Shown: positions 54,255 through 64,000 of the stretch, piece by piece
Position numbering within the stretch: the first letter of the stretch is position 1
Layout of the letters: each line of letters begins with the position of its first letter
Source: Hyphomicrobiales bacterium
Lineage (GTDB): Bacteria; Pseudomonadota; Alphaproteobacteria; Rhizobiales; Rhizobiaceae
DNA length: 64,000 nucleotides
Reading direction: 5' to 3'
NCBI GenBank assembly: GCA_900473795.1
Contig: UCMT01000005.1
Location: forward strand, 310,001 to 374,000
Notes under the pieces: model-generated
Seen by the model: the letters and a program-made list of their open reading frames with translations, nothing else
Database searches by the model: none
What the model was told of the DNA's origin: nothing
Position numbers and translations under genes: made by a program

Positions 54255-55130
54255 TCAGGCCAGCTTCGCCTTCAAAAACTCCACCGTCCGGCCCCAGGCG
54301 AGATCGGCAGCTTTCTTGTCATAACGGGCGGCCGAGGTGTCGTTGTTGAAGGCATGATTGACGCCGTCATAGACGTGGATGGTGAAATCCTTGCCGCTGT
54401 CGGTCAGGGCCTTCTTGTAGGCATCGATGCCCGCATTGATGCGCTCGTCCAGCCCGGCATAGTGCAGGAGCAGTGCCGCCTTGATCTTTGGCACATCTTC
54501 CGCCGGCGGCTGAGCACCATAATAGGCGACACCGGCCTTCAGATCGGGCGAGGCAACGGCCAGCTTGTTGACCATGCCGCCGCCCCAGCAAAAGCCGATC
54601 GCCCCGACCTTGCCGGTCGTTGCATCATTGCCCTGCAGGAAGACCACGGTTGCCGCGGCATTGTCGACCGTCTGCTTGCCATCCAGAGCGCCGATCATTT
54701 CGCGCCCCTTGTCCTCGTCCGAAGGCGTGCCGCCGGCGGGCGAAAGGAAATCCGGCGCGAGAGCAACGAAGCCTTCCAGCGCCATGCGGCGGGCAACATC
54801 GCGGATATGCGGATTGAGCCCACGGTTCTCATGGATGACGATGACGGCGGGGAGCTTGCCTGATGCATCGGCCGGGCGCACGAGATAGCCCTTCATGTCG
54901 CCGCCGGCGCCCGGATAGGTGATGTCTTCGCCCTTCACACGGGGATCCGCCTCGGGAACGATTTCAGCCTGTGCGCTGTTGGCGGCCAGCAAAGGCGCGA
55001 TCGCGGCCGCACTTGCCGCCGACCCTGTCAGCACCGTCAGCTTCTGCATGAAGGATCGTCTGTCGAGGGTGAGATGCGTATATTCGTCATAGGTGTTGAT
55101 CATCGCCTGGGTGATGACGGGCTTTTCCAT
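54255..55130 (-). CDS. Dienelactone hydrolase-family protein with Tat-like signal
   Basis: This 291-residue alpha/beta hydrolase has catalytic motif GAIGFCWGGGMV (nucleophile Cys in the GxCxG elbow), an Asp near LDERINAGI and the His in VYDGVNHAFNND, giving a Cys-Asp-His triad as in dienelactone hydrolases. A twin-arginine-type signal, DRRSFMQKLTVLTG, lies internally near residue 25-38 with a hydrophobic stretch and Ala-x-Ala-like cleavage region (ANSAQAE), so the enzyme is probably exported. ATG at 55130 is chosen. It follows the bdhA operon by 174 bases with a hairpin between them. Confidence 0.87.
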   Translation of the reverse strand: MEKPVITQAMINTYDEYTHLTLDRRSFMQKLTVLTGSAASAAAIAPLLAANSAQAEIVPEADPRVKGEDITYPGAGGDMKGYLVRPADASGKLPAVIVIHENRGLNPHIRDVARRMALEGFVALAPDFLSPAGGTPSDEDKGREMIGALDGKQTVDNAAATVVFLQGNDATTGKVGAIGFCWGGGMVNKLAVASPDLKAGVAYYGAQPPAEDVPKIKAALLLHYAGLDERINAGIDAYKKALTDSGKDFTIHVYDGVNHAFNNDTSAARYDKKAADLAWGRTVEFLKAKLA

Positions 55131-55263
55131 GATTGTTCCTCCAGATGACACCCGCCGATCGGCATTGGGGCAGGCGTTTCGTCGAGATCTCTCGCGCACT
55201 AGCTAGGAAATGCCGCAGCCGCGGCGGGAGGCAACGGCTTACCCGTCAACTTGACGCAAACGT

Positions 55264-55293
55264 GATCCGGCCGTGATTGCCGACGGCCGGATC
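55264..55293 (-). terminator. Hairpin after bdhA
   Basis: GATCCGGCCGT and ACGGCCGGATC form a perfect 11-bp inverted repeat with an 8-base loop just past the bdhA stop codon. The T run is weak, so it is a probable but not certain terminator. Confidence 0.65.
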
Positions 55294-55304
55294 GAGAGAA
55301 GAAT

Positions 55305-56087
55305 TTACTGCATGTACCAGCCGTGACTGACGACGAGCGACTGGCCGGTCAGCGCATTGGTCTCGAAGCCTGCGAACAGCAGGGCGACTTCAGCAACGTC
55401 ATCGACCGTGGTGAATTGCGTATCGACGGTGCCGCCGAGCATCATCTTCTTGACGACCTCCTCCTCGGAGATGCCCAGCGCCTTGGACTGCTCAGGGATC
55501 TGCTTCTCGACGAGCGGCGTCTTGACGAAACCGGGGCAGATGACGTTGGCGCGCACGCCGTCTGGTCCACCCTCCTTGGCGACGACGCGGGCAAGACCGA
55601 GCAGGCCGTGCTTGGCCGTGACATAGGCCGATTTCAATGGCGAGGCCTCGTGCGAATGCACCGACCCCATATAGATGATCGCGCCGCCCTTCTGGGCCTT
55701 CATGTGCGGGACGCAGGCCTTGGTGGTCAGGAAGGCGCCGTCGAGATGGATGGCAAGCATCTTCTTCCAGTCGGAAAACGCGTAGTCCTCGATCTTGTTG
55801 ACGATCTGGATGCCGGCATTGGAAACCAGCACATCCACCCTGCCCCATTTTTCGACGACGGCGGCGACGCCGGTGTTGACGGCGTCCTCGCTGGTGACAT
55901 CCATCGCAAGGCCGATCGCCTCGCCCGGTCCTGCCGCCGTCAGATCTTTCGCCGTCGCCTCAGCCGCCTCGAGCTTCAGGTCGGCGATGACGACCTTGGC
56001 GCCTTCCGAGACGTACTTTTTGGCGATCGCTAGGCCGATGCCGCTGGCAGAGCCGGTAACGATGCAGACCTTGTCTTTGAGTTTCAT
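55305..56087 (-). CDS. bdhA: 3-hydroxybutyrate dehydrogenase
   Basis: This 260-residue NAD-dependent short-chain dehydrogenase interconverts D-3-hydroxybutyrate and acetoacetate. SDR motifs are clear: [16 protein letters not shown] (nucleotide binding), VSNAGIQ, the catalytic Ser ([10 protein letters not shown]), YVTAKHG (Tyr-Lys) and [22 protein letters not shown], the last segment matching 3-hydroxybutyrate dehydrogenases. It is the last gene of the patatin-adc-bdhA operon and follows adc by 12 bases. Confidence 0.93.
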   Translation of the reverse strand: MKLKDKVCIVTGSASGIGLAIAKKYVSEGAKVVIADLKLEAAEATAKDLTAAGPGEAIGLAMDVTSEDAVNTGVAAVVEKWGRVDVLVSNAGIQIVNKIEDYAFSDWKKMLAIHLDGAFLTTKACVPHMKAQKGGAIIYMGSVHSHEASPLKSAYVTAKHGLLGLARVVAKEGGPDGVRANVICPGFVKTPLVEKQIPEQSKALGISEEEVVKKMMLGGTVDTQFTTVDDVAEVALLFAGFETNALTGQSLVVSHGWYMQ

Positions 56088-56099
56088 GGACTTAACTCC

Positions 56100-56840
56100 C
56101 TATTTTGCAAGATAATCATGGACCACTTCGCCGAGGCCCAGCGTCAGGTCCGAGAGAATATGGACGGCGGATTTGACTTCAAGCACCGGCAGATCGGCAA
56201 CCGGCGCCAGTGCATGCGGAAACAGCGCCAGCGCGCCCGGCCCTTCCCATGCGCCTTTCACGGTCACGTCTTCGAGATAGTATCGAACCAGTTCGCAGAT
56301 GCGCGGCGTGCAATCGACATGCGGCATGATCTTCAGCATGAAATTCGGCTGCTTCAGCGTCTCCAGAACCTTCGCCGCGTCGAGCGTGCGGTGCTTGAAG
56401 CCCATCGTCGCCGTCGCTACCCGCTGGCCGCCATAGTCGAGCGTTCCGACCAGTGCATCCTTGACCGATGCCAGCGAAGGCTCGGCGAGCTTCTTTGGAA
56501 AACCCCATATCTCGCGGCCGCCGGCGATCGGTGCGTCGTCGTTGAGGTACATGGAGTGGACATAGCCGCCAGGCACGCCGTCGAAACTGACCGGAATGAC
56601 CTGGCCGGATTCCGTGTAGTCGCCGAAGCCCGTCGAATCCGGCATGCGGATGAACTCGTATTTCACCAGCGGTTCATCGAATTGCAGCGGCTCCGGCACC
56701 ACGCGGCGCAGAGCCTCCGGATCGGTGCGGTAGGTAATGATCATGTATTCGCGATTGACGAAGCGGTATGGCCCCGGCGGATAGGACGGGCTTGTCAGCG
56801 GCATGGCAAAGGCATTGCGCACCACATCAACGATCTTCAT
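56100..56840 (-). CDS. adc: Acetoacetate decarboxylase
   Basis: Adc decarboxylates acetoacetate to acetone and CO2. The 246-residue protein has the active-site lysine motif [16 protein letters not shown] (Schiff-base Lys), plus [29 protein letters not shown] and [17 protein letters not shown]. Length equals clostridial Adc. The start codon overlaps the patatin gene stop by 4 bases (ATGA). Competition for acetoacetate with BdhA in the same operon is notable: a cell would choose between acetone release and 3-hydroxybutyrate. Confidence 0.94.
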   Translation of the reverse strand: MKIVDVVRNAFAMPLTSPSYPPGPYRFVNREYMIITYRTDPEALRRVVPEPLQFDEPLVKYEFIRMPDSTGFGDYTESGQVIPVSFDGVPGGYVHSMYLNDDAPIAGGREIWGFPKKLAEPSLASVKDALVGTLDYGGQRVATATMGFKHRTLDAAKVLETLKQPNFMLKIMPHVDCTPRICELVRYYLEDVTVKGAWEGPGALALFPHALAPVADLPVLEVKSAVHILSDLTLGLGEVVHDYLAK

Positions 56841-57967
56841 GGTTTGCTCCTGCGCTGCCGTTGTTCGGCAAGGTCAAAGACACGGATTCCATTCTTGGGA
56901 CGAGTGCGGTTCTGCCAATCCGGGTGGTTCAGCGTCTCGACCACATCGTCATGCCCGGCCTTCCAGTGCTCCTCCACGGACACGCGGGAAAACTCGTAGT
57001 CCTTAGACTGGCTTTCATAGGCGGCGTGGCGATAGATCAGGTGCACCATGGTGACGGCGCAATCATTGCCGATCTTTTCCAGGAGCCGCGCATCGGGATC
57101 GTCCTTCAGTTCTTCCGGCAGCTTTTCCATCAGCCGCTTGGCAGCCATGCGGATGCCCTGCAGCTTGCGGAACTGGTCGGTGTTCAAGCGTGTACGGCTG
57201 GAATAGCGGATTTCCTTCGCGCGCGCCTGGACGTCGAAAAGATCCTTCGGCAACTGGCCCCTCGCGCTGAACAGATCGACCTGGAAAATGCAGAGATCGC
57301 TTTCCAGTTCGGGCCCGGAGAGAACCCGCTGCAGGGGCGTGTTGGAAACGATGCCGCCGTCCCAATAATACCGGCCGTCGATCTCGACCGGCGCGAAACC
57401 CGGAGGCAAAGCGCCGGAGGCCGCTACGTGCTTCGCCGAAAAGGCGCAGTGGTTGTTGTCGAAATAGTTGAAGTTGCCGCTCACGACATCGACGGCGCCC
57501 AGGCTGAGGCGGATCGCGCCGGAATTGATCAGGTCGAAATCGACGAGATCGGCAAGCGTTTCCTCAAGCGGCGCCGTGTCGTAGAGGCTGATGGCCGCCA
57601 TCGGATCGCCCGGAATATTCCAAGGCGCAAAAGCACGCGGCTTGAAGAATCCGGGGACGCCGGTCAGTGAGCCCAAAAAGGCGGAGGTTTCATTGAACCA
57701 CTTCCGCGTCACATCGCCGTTTCCAAGAAAATGGCCGGGAAGACCGGAGGAAACGCGATGCCAGAAGGTGCGCAGATTGTCGATGCGGCGGTTTACCGGG
57801 CTTCCGGCGATGATCGCCGAATTGATTGAGCCTATGGAGATGCCGGCAAGCCAATCGGGCCGAATTCCCGCCTCGTGCAGCGCTTCATAGGCGCCTGCCT
57901 GATAGGCGCCGAGAGCACCGCCGCCTTGAAATACCAGCACGGTTTTCTCTGTTGGTACGGTGCTCAC
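56837..57967 (-). CDS. Patatin-like phospholipase with DUF3734 C-terminal domain
   Basis: The 376-residue protein has the patatin motifs [16 protein letters not shown] (oxyanion loop), [12 protein letters not shown] (nucleophile Ser) and [11 protein letters not shown] (catalytic Asp), and a C-terminal part with [32 protein letters not shown] and [14 protein letters not shown] that matches the DUF3734 architecture. It has no signal peptide. It is translationally coupled to adc. In Haloferax mediterranei a patatin-like protein acts as an intracellular polyhydroxyalkanoate depolymerase, so a similar role for this protein is a reasonable, untested inference. Confidence 0.9.
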   Translation of the reverse strand: MSTVPTEKTVLVFQGGGALGAYQAGAYEALHEAGIRPDWLAGISIGSINSAIIAGSPVNRRIDNLRTFWHRVSSGLPGHFLGNGDVTRKWFNETSAFLGSLTGVPGFFKPRAFAPWNIPGDPMAAISLYDTAPLEETLADLVDFDLINSGAIRLSLGAVDVVSGNFNYFDNNHCAFSAKHVAASGALPPGFAPVEIDGRYYWDGGIVSNTPLQRVLSGPELESDLCIFQVDLFSARGQLPKDLFDVQARAKEIRYSSRTRLNTDQFRKLQGIRMAAKRLMEKLPEELKDDPDARLLEKIGNDCAVTMVHLIYRHAAYESQSKDYEFSRVSVEEHWKAGHDDVVETLNHPDWQNRTRPKNGIRVFDLAEQRQRRSKP

Positions 57968-58190
57968 CGGAAGCTTCCCTTCAAATGCTGCAAATGCGAA
58001 GCGATAACGGCCAAACGGCGATCAGGTTCCACGCAGGCAGATTACGTTTTGGTAATGCGGAAAAGCGTTGAAGGGGACGATGTTCAATTCAATTCAAAGA
58101 CTTGGACGCTTTGACGGCGTGCCGTTCGGGCCGGATGATAGTGCAGCTTCCGGATGCACGCAATGCAACAGACTGTGACAGGACGGGGCC

Positions 58191-58610
58191 TCAGACCCCG
58201 GCGATATGGGCCGCGAACAACACCCACAACACGGAATTGAGGACAAAGCCGAAAACAAAGAAACGCCGGCGCAGCTTCAGCCGGTTCGACGTCACGTGCA
58301 CGTAGGCGTGGGCAAAGCGGCTGAAGACAAAGAGCCAGGCAACGGCAAGGACTGCATGGTTCACGCCGGCGGTCAGATAAAACAAGATGCAGACAAGGAA
58401 GAACAGCACCGGCAGTTCGAACTGGTTGATCAGGCTTCGGGCGGCCGTGGCGCTCGGGGCTGGTTCGATCGCTGGAACCCAGTAATCCTGCGCCTTGGCA
58501 AGACCGGCGCGCACGGCGCGAGTGCGGCGCTTCAGCATCAGGAAATAGACGGCGTGGATCAGCGCGACCTGTGCGATGACCGGCCAGAAGATTGCAGTCG
58601 ATGTGGGCAT
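58191..58610 (-). CDS. MAPEG-family membrane protein
   Basis: This 139-residue protein has four hydrophobic segments and the MAPEG pattern: N-terminal PVIAQVALIHAVYFLML, a middle NQFELPVLFFLVCILFYLT and AVAWLFVFSRFAHAYVHVTSNRLKLRRRFF. MAPEG proteins are membrane-associated glutathione/eicosanoid enzymes in eukaryotes; bacterial members are mostly uncharacterised. ATG at 58610 is preferred to a GTG two codons upstream. Confidence 0.82.
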   Translation of the reverse strand: MPTSTAIFWPVIAQVALIHAVYFLMLKRRTRAVRAGLAKAQDYWVPAIEPAPSATAARSLINQFELPVLFFLVCILFYLTAGVNHAVLAVAWLFVFSRFAHAYVHVTSNRLKLRRRFFVFGFVLNSVLWVLFAAHIAGV

Positions 58611-58771
58611 GGGCACTCCGTCGAATCGAGCCGTCGAAATGTACAGCGAGCCAGCCGGAAGTCCATAACAGGACCGATCGCCTTCGTCTCGAGCGCCTTG
58701 CTTGACACCTCTTTTGCGAATGACGAAGGTTCGAAACCACGGCCTGCCGAGGCCATAGCAGAAAGCATCGC

Positions 58772-60034
58772 ATGTCCGAACAGCACACTCCGGCTAGCCC
58801 CTTGCCCACCCATCACCTGTCCTCGATGAGCGGGCGCGATCCGCACGAGCATCATCGGGTCGCAACGCCGCTGGAGCTTCTGTTCGACCTGACCTTCGTC
58901 ATTGCCTTTGGGCTGGCCGCATCGCAACTTGCCCATCTGCTTGCCGAGGGGCACTACGCTGCCGGGCTTCTGGGCTTCAGCTTCGCGATGTTCGCCACCT
59001 GCTGGGCCTGGGTGAATTTTTCCTGGTTCGCCTCGGCGTTCGACACGGACGACTGGATCTATCGCGTAACGACCATGGTGCAGATGGTGGGCGTGCTCAT
59101 CCTCGCCGTCAGCCTGCCGCGCTTGTTCGCGTCGCTCGATCACGGAGCATATGTCGACAACGGCATCATGGTGCTTGGCTATGTCGTCATGCGCGTGGCG
59201 ATGATCTTCCAATGGCTGCGCGCCGCCCGGCAATATCCGCAGGGGCGCGCAGCCTGCTTCGCCTATGCATCGACAATTTTCGTGGCGCAGATCGGCTGGA
59301 TCGCCCTAATCTTCATCAACATGGCGGTGCTTCCGACGATGATGTGCACCGCCGCGCTCATTCTGGTCGAGTTGACGGGTCCGGTGCTCGCCGAGCGCAA
59401 GGCCGGCGGCACGCCATGGCATGCGCATCATATAGCCGAGCGCCACGGCCTGCTGGCGATTATCGCGCTTGGCGAAGGCGTCGTCGGCACGGTCGCGTCA
59501 ATCTCTGCCATTGTCGAGGCGCAGGGCTGGAGCATCGACGCGATCCTCATCTGCGTTGCCGGCACAGGACTGACCTTCGGCATGTGGTGGTTATATTTTC
59601 TTCTGCCGTCCGGACAGGTGCTTCATCACCACCGACAAAGGTCTTTCGTCTGGGGTTATGGCCACATGCTGATCTTCGCAGCCATCGCCGCAACCGGGGC
59701 GGGGCTACATGTCGCCGCCTATTATATCGAACACAAGGCGCATATCGGTGCCGTTGCCACGGTGCTCACGGTTGCCCTTCCCGTCTTTGCCTATGTGGCG
59801 CTGATCTTCGCGTTCTATGTCTATCTGCTGCGCAGGATGGAGGGCTTCTATCTCCTGCTGATGGCCGGAACGGCCGCGATCGTCGCCCTTGCCGTCATCT
59901 GTGCGGCCGTTGGCATCGGCATGGCCTTCTGCCTCATCATTCTGATGTTTGCCCCGATGGTTCCCGTGGCCGGCTATGAGATCAAGGGGCATCACTACGG
60001 CACCAAGGCACTCCGGCAAGTGCTCGAATCCTGA
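58772..60034 (+). CDS. Low-temperature requirement A (LtrA) family membrane protein
   Basis: The 420-residue protein matches the LtrA family (named after a Listeria locus required at low temperature; molecular function unknown). It has the typical motif PLELLFDLTFVIAFGLAASQLAHLL near the N-terminus, ITER-like HHIAERHGLLAIIALGEGVVGTV near residue 215, and about ten transmembrane segments. It is transcribed divergently from the MAPEG gene and ends in a shared terminator region with guaB. Confidence 0.88.
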   Translation: MSEQHTPASPLPTHHLSSMSGRDPHEHHRVATPLELLFDLTFVIAFGLAASQLAHLLAEGHYAAGLLGFSFAMFATCWAWVNFSWFASAFDTDDWIYRVTTMVQMVGVLILAVSLPRLFASLDHGAYVDNGIMVLGYVVMRVAMIFQWLRAARQYPQGRAACFAYASTIFVAQIGWIALIFINMAVLPTMMCTAALILVELTGPVLAERKAGGTPWHAHHIAERHGLLAIIALGEGVVGTVASISAIVEAQGWSIDAILICVAGTGLTFGMWWLYFLLPSGQVLHHHRQRSFVWGYGHMLIFAAIAATGAGLHVAAYYIEHKAHIGAVATVLTVALPVFAYVALIFAFYVYLLRRMEGFYLLLMAGTAAIVALAVICAAVGIGMAFCLIILMFAPMVPVAGYEIKGHHYGTKALRQVLES

Positions 60035-60043
60035 TAGTCAAAG

Positions 60044-60073
60044 AAAAAGCGGCGAAGACATCTCCGCCGCTTT
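60044..60073. terminator. Terminator between ltrA-like gene and guaB
   Basis: AAAAGCGGCG and CGCCGCTTT form a 9-bp stem between the convergent genes; the better T run is on the minus strand, so it most likely terminates guaB, but it could work in both directions. Confidence 0.75.
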
Positions 60074-60105
60074 CCAACGTCTTAGTCCAGCGCTTCAGGC
60101 TATTG

Positions 60106-62782
<2,677 letters not shown>

Positions 62783-62974
62783 GAATGTTCTCCCTCAGTG
62801 ACCGGAATTGGAGTGCCGCAGCCTCCATTCGGCAAGGCAACATCTAGGGTCTTGACAGAAGAAGTGGGACGGCCTCACACGGATGTGATCGCAAGTTGAG
62901 CATGGCAACGGGATTTTCGCCCGAAAGAGACTATGTTCCGATCGCTCAGCCGTACCCCGTCCAAGGCCGTTCGC

Positions 62975-64000
62975 ATGAATCGCATCGTCCCGATGATCCT
63001 CGCCGTCGCTCTGTTCATGGAGCAGATGGACTCCACCGTCATAGCGACATCGCTGCCCGCGATCGCCCATGACCTCGGCGTCGGACCGATCACGCTGAAG
63101 CTGGCGCTGACCTCCTACATGGTGTCGCTGGCGATCTTCATTCCCTTGAGCGGCTGGATGGCCGACCGGTTCGGCGCCAAGCGGGTGTTTCGTGCCGCCA
63201 TCCTCGTTTTCATTCTCGGTTCGATCTTCTGCGCCTTCGCCGGCAGCCTCTTTGCCTTCGTTCTCGCACGCTTCCTGCAGGGCATGGGCGGGGCGATGAT
63301 GACGCCGGTCGCGCGCCTCGTCCTGGTTCGCAGCACCCGGCGCAGCGAACTGGTCGGCGCCATGGCGCTGCTGACGATCCCGGCTTTGGTCGGCCCATTG
63401 GCGGGACCGCCACTCGGGGGGTTCATCACCACCTATTTCTCCTGGCACTGGATCTTTCTCATCAACGTGCCGGTCGGCGTGGCCGGCTACGTCCTGTCGG
63501 GCATTTACCTGCCGGAAATCAACGGCGCAGCGCCGCCGCCGATCGACATCAAGGGCTTCTTTCTGAGTGCGATTGCCGCCTCCGGCACCATGTTCGGCCT
63601 GTCGGTGATGAGCCTGCCGGCGCTGCCGCCGCAGATCGGTGCCGCAGCCGCTGTCATCGGTCTTGCTTGCGGCCTTCTCTATGTCCGCCACGCGCGGCGG
63701 CACCCGGCACCGCTGCTTGACCTCAACCTGTTCGAGGACAGCGCCTTCCGCGCCGCGGCGATCGGCGGAACACTGTTTCGCATCTCGGTCGGCGCGGTGC
63801 CCTTCCTGATGCCGTTGATGCTGCAGGTCGGCTTCGGCCTGACGCCGTTCCAGTCCGGCATGATCACCTTTGTCGGCGCCATCGGCGCGCTGACGACGAA
63901 ATTCTTCGCCAAGCGCGTGCTGATCTTCGCCGGCTTCCGCACAACGCTGATCGTCGCCTGCATCACCGGCACGGTGCTGACCTTCATAAACGGCCTCTTC
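62975..64000 (+). CDS. DHA2-family MFS multidrug exporter (partial, cut by window end)
   Basis: The open frame runs off the window after 342 codons. It encodes a major facilitator with MDSTVIATSLPAIAHDLG (TMS1, DHA2 motif), GWMADRFGAKRVFRAA (motif A), RFLQGMGGAMMTPVARLVLV and LVGPLAGPPLGGFITTYFSWHWIFLINVPVG (motif C). This fits the 14-TMS EmrB/QacA group that exports drugs or biocides with protons. A start at 62933 (MFRSLSRTPSKAVR..) is also in frame. The gene is intact as far as it is seen. Confidence 0.88.
   Translation, partial: MNRIVPMILAVALFMEQMDSTVIATSLPAIAHDLGVGPITLKLALTSYMVSLAIFIPLSGWMADRFGAKRVFRAAILVFILGSIFCAFAGSLFAFVLARFLQGMGGAMMTPVARLVLVRSTRRSELVGAMALLTIPALVGPLAGPPLGGFITTYFSWHWIFLINVPVGVAGYVLSGIYLPEINGAAPPPIDIKGFFLSAIAASGTMFGLSVMSLPALPPQIGAAAAVIGLACGLLYVRHARRHPAPLLDLNLFEDSAFRAAAIGGTLFRISVGAVPFLMPLMLQVGFGLTPFQSGMITFVGAIGALTTKFFAKRVLIFAGFRTTLIVACITGTVLTFINGLF

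Overview
The window reads as a chromosomal segment from an alphaproteobacterium of the order Rhizobiales, most likely Rhizobiaceae (Rhizobium/Agrobacterium/Neorhizobium type). The signs are high GC, a CIRCE-controlled groESL pair, short-form HisG with HisZ, a plant-type GshA, DUF4170 and other rhizobial marker families, a rhizobial-type flagellin, several L,D-transpeptidases, and intergenic mosaic repeats of the kind scattered through Rhizobium genomes. I saw no rRNA or tRNA genes, prophage, insertion sequence or CRISPR array. Most of the window is core genome.

Layout. 0-9.4 kb: a lone flagellin, then LPS and surface-related genes (HAD phosphatase, waaA, DUF4170, cysQ-like phosphatase, pmbA), a Kef-type cation/proton antiporter, and the run rluB-rsmD-patatin. 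9.4-18.7 kb: translation and cofactor genes (rluB, tadA, ileS, ribF), two acetyltransferase/lipoprotein genes, an orphan DUF4415 (BrnA-like) gene and a HAD-IIA phosphatase. 18.8-21 kb: chromate resistance chrB-chrA. 21.2-23.4 kb: CIRCE, groS, groL and a strong terminator. 23.4-27.2 kb: an AT-rich spacer, a small PAS-like protein, a ferredoxin reductase, a glutathione transferase with a dyad-rich leader, and a parDE toxin-antitoxin pair. 27.2-31 kb: hisG-hisZ-hisS, with a mosaic-looking segment in hisS. 31-33.7 kb: an XRE regulator divergent from a second PAS-like protein, then a small periplasmic/DUF305 cluster that is probably metal related.

33.7-36.2 kb: tag and two tandem L,D-transpeptidases. 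36.3-41.5 kb: glycolate oxidase glcDEF with a divergent LysR regulator. 41.4-45.3 kb: DUF3422-DUF6880 and a divergent GntR regulator. 45.5-50 kb: Nudix, phosphate permease, rsmE, gshA. 50.3-54 kb: DUF937 protein, a low-GC orphan gene, then a DUF1127 gene with a multi-hairpin 3' region ending in a terminator (candidate small RNA), divergent from an LsrB/VtlR-like LysR gene. 54.2-58 kb: a dienelactone-hydrolase-like protein and the overlapping operon patatin-adc-bdhA (acetoacetate/3-hydroxybutyrate metabolism). 58.2-64 kb: MAPEG, LtrA, guaB, a Tat-exported metallo-beta-lactamase-fold enzyme, and an MFS exporter cut by the window end.

The observations I rate highest are: two paralogous stand-alone PAS-like proteins that align without gaps over about 97 residues and share three cysteines; the structured RNA candidate behind the DUF1127 gene; the base-composition mosaic within hisS; the patatin-adc-bdhA operon, which suggests polyhydroxybutyrate mobilisation; and two families of paired inverted intergenic repeats.
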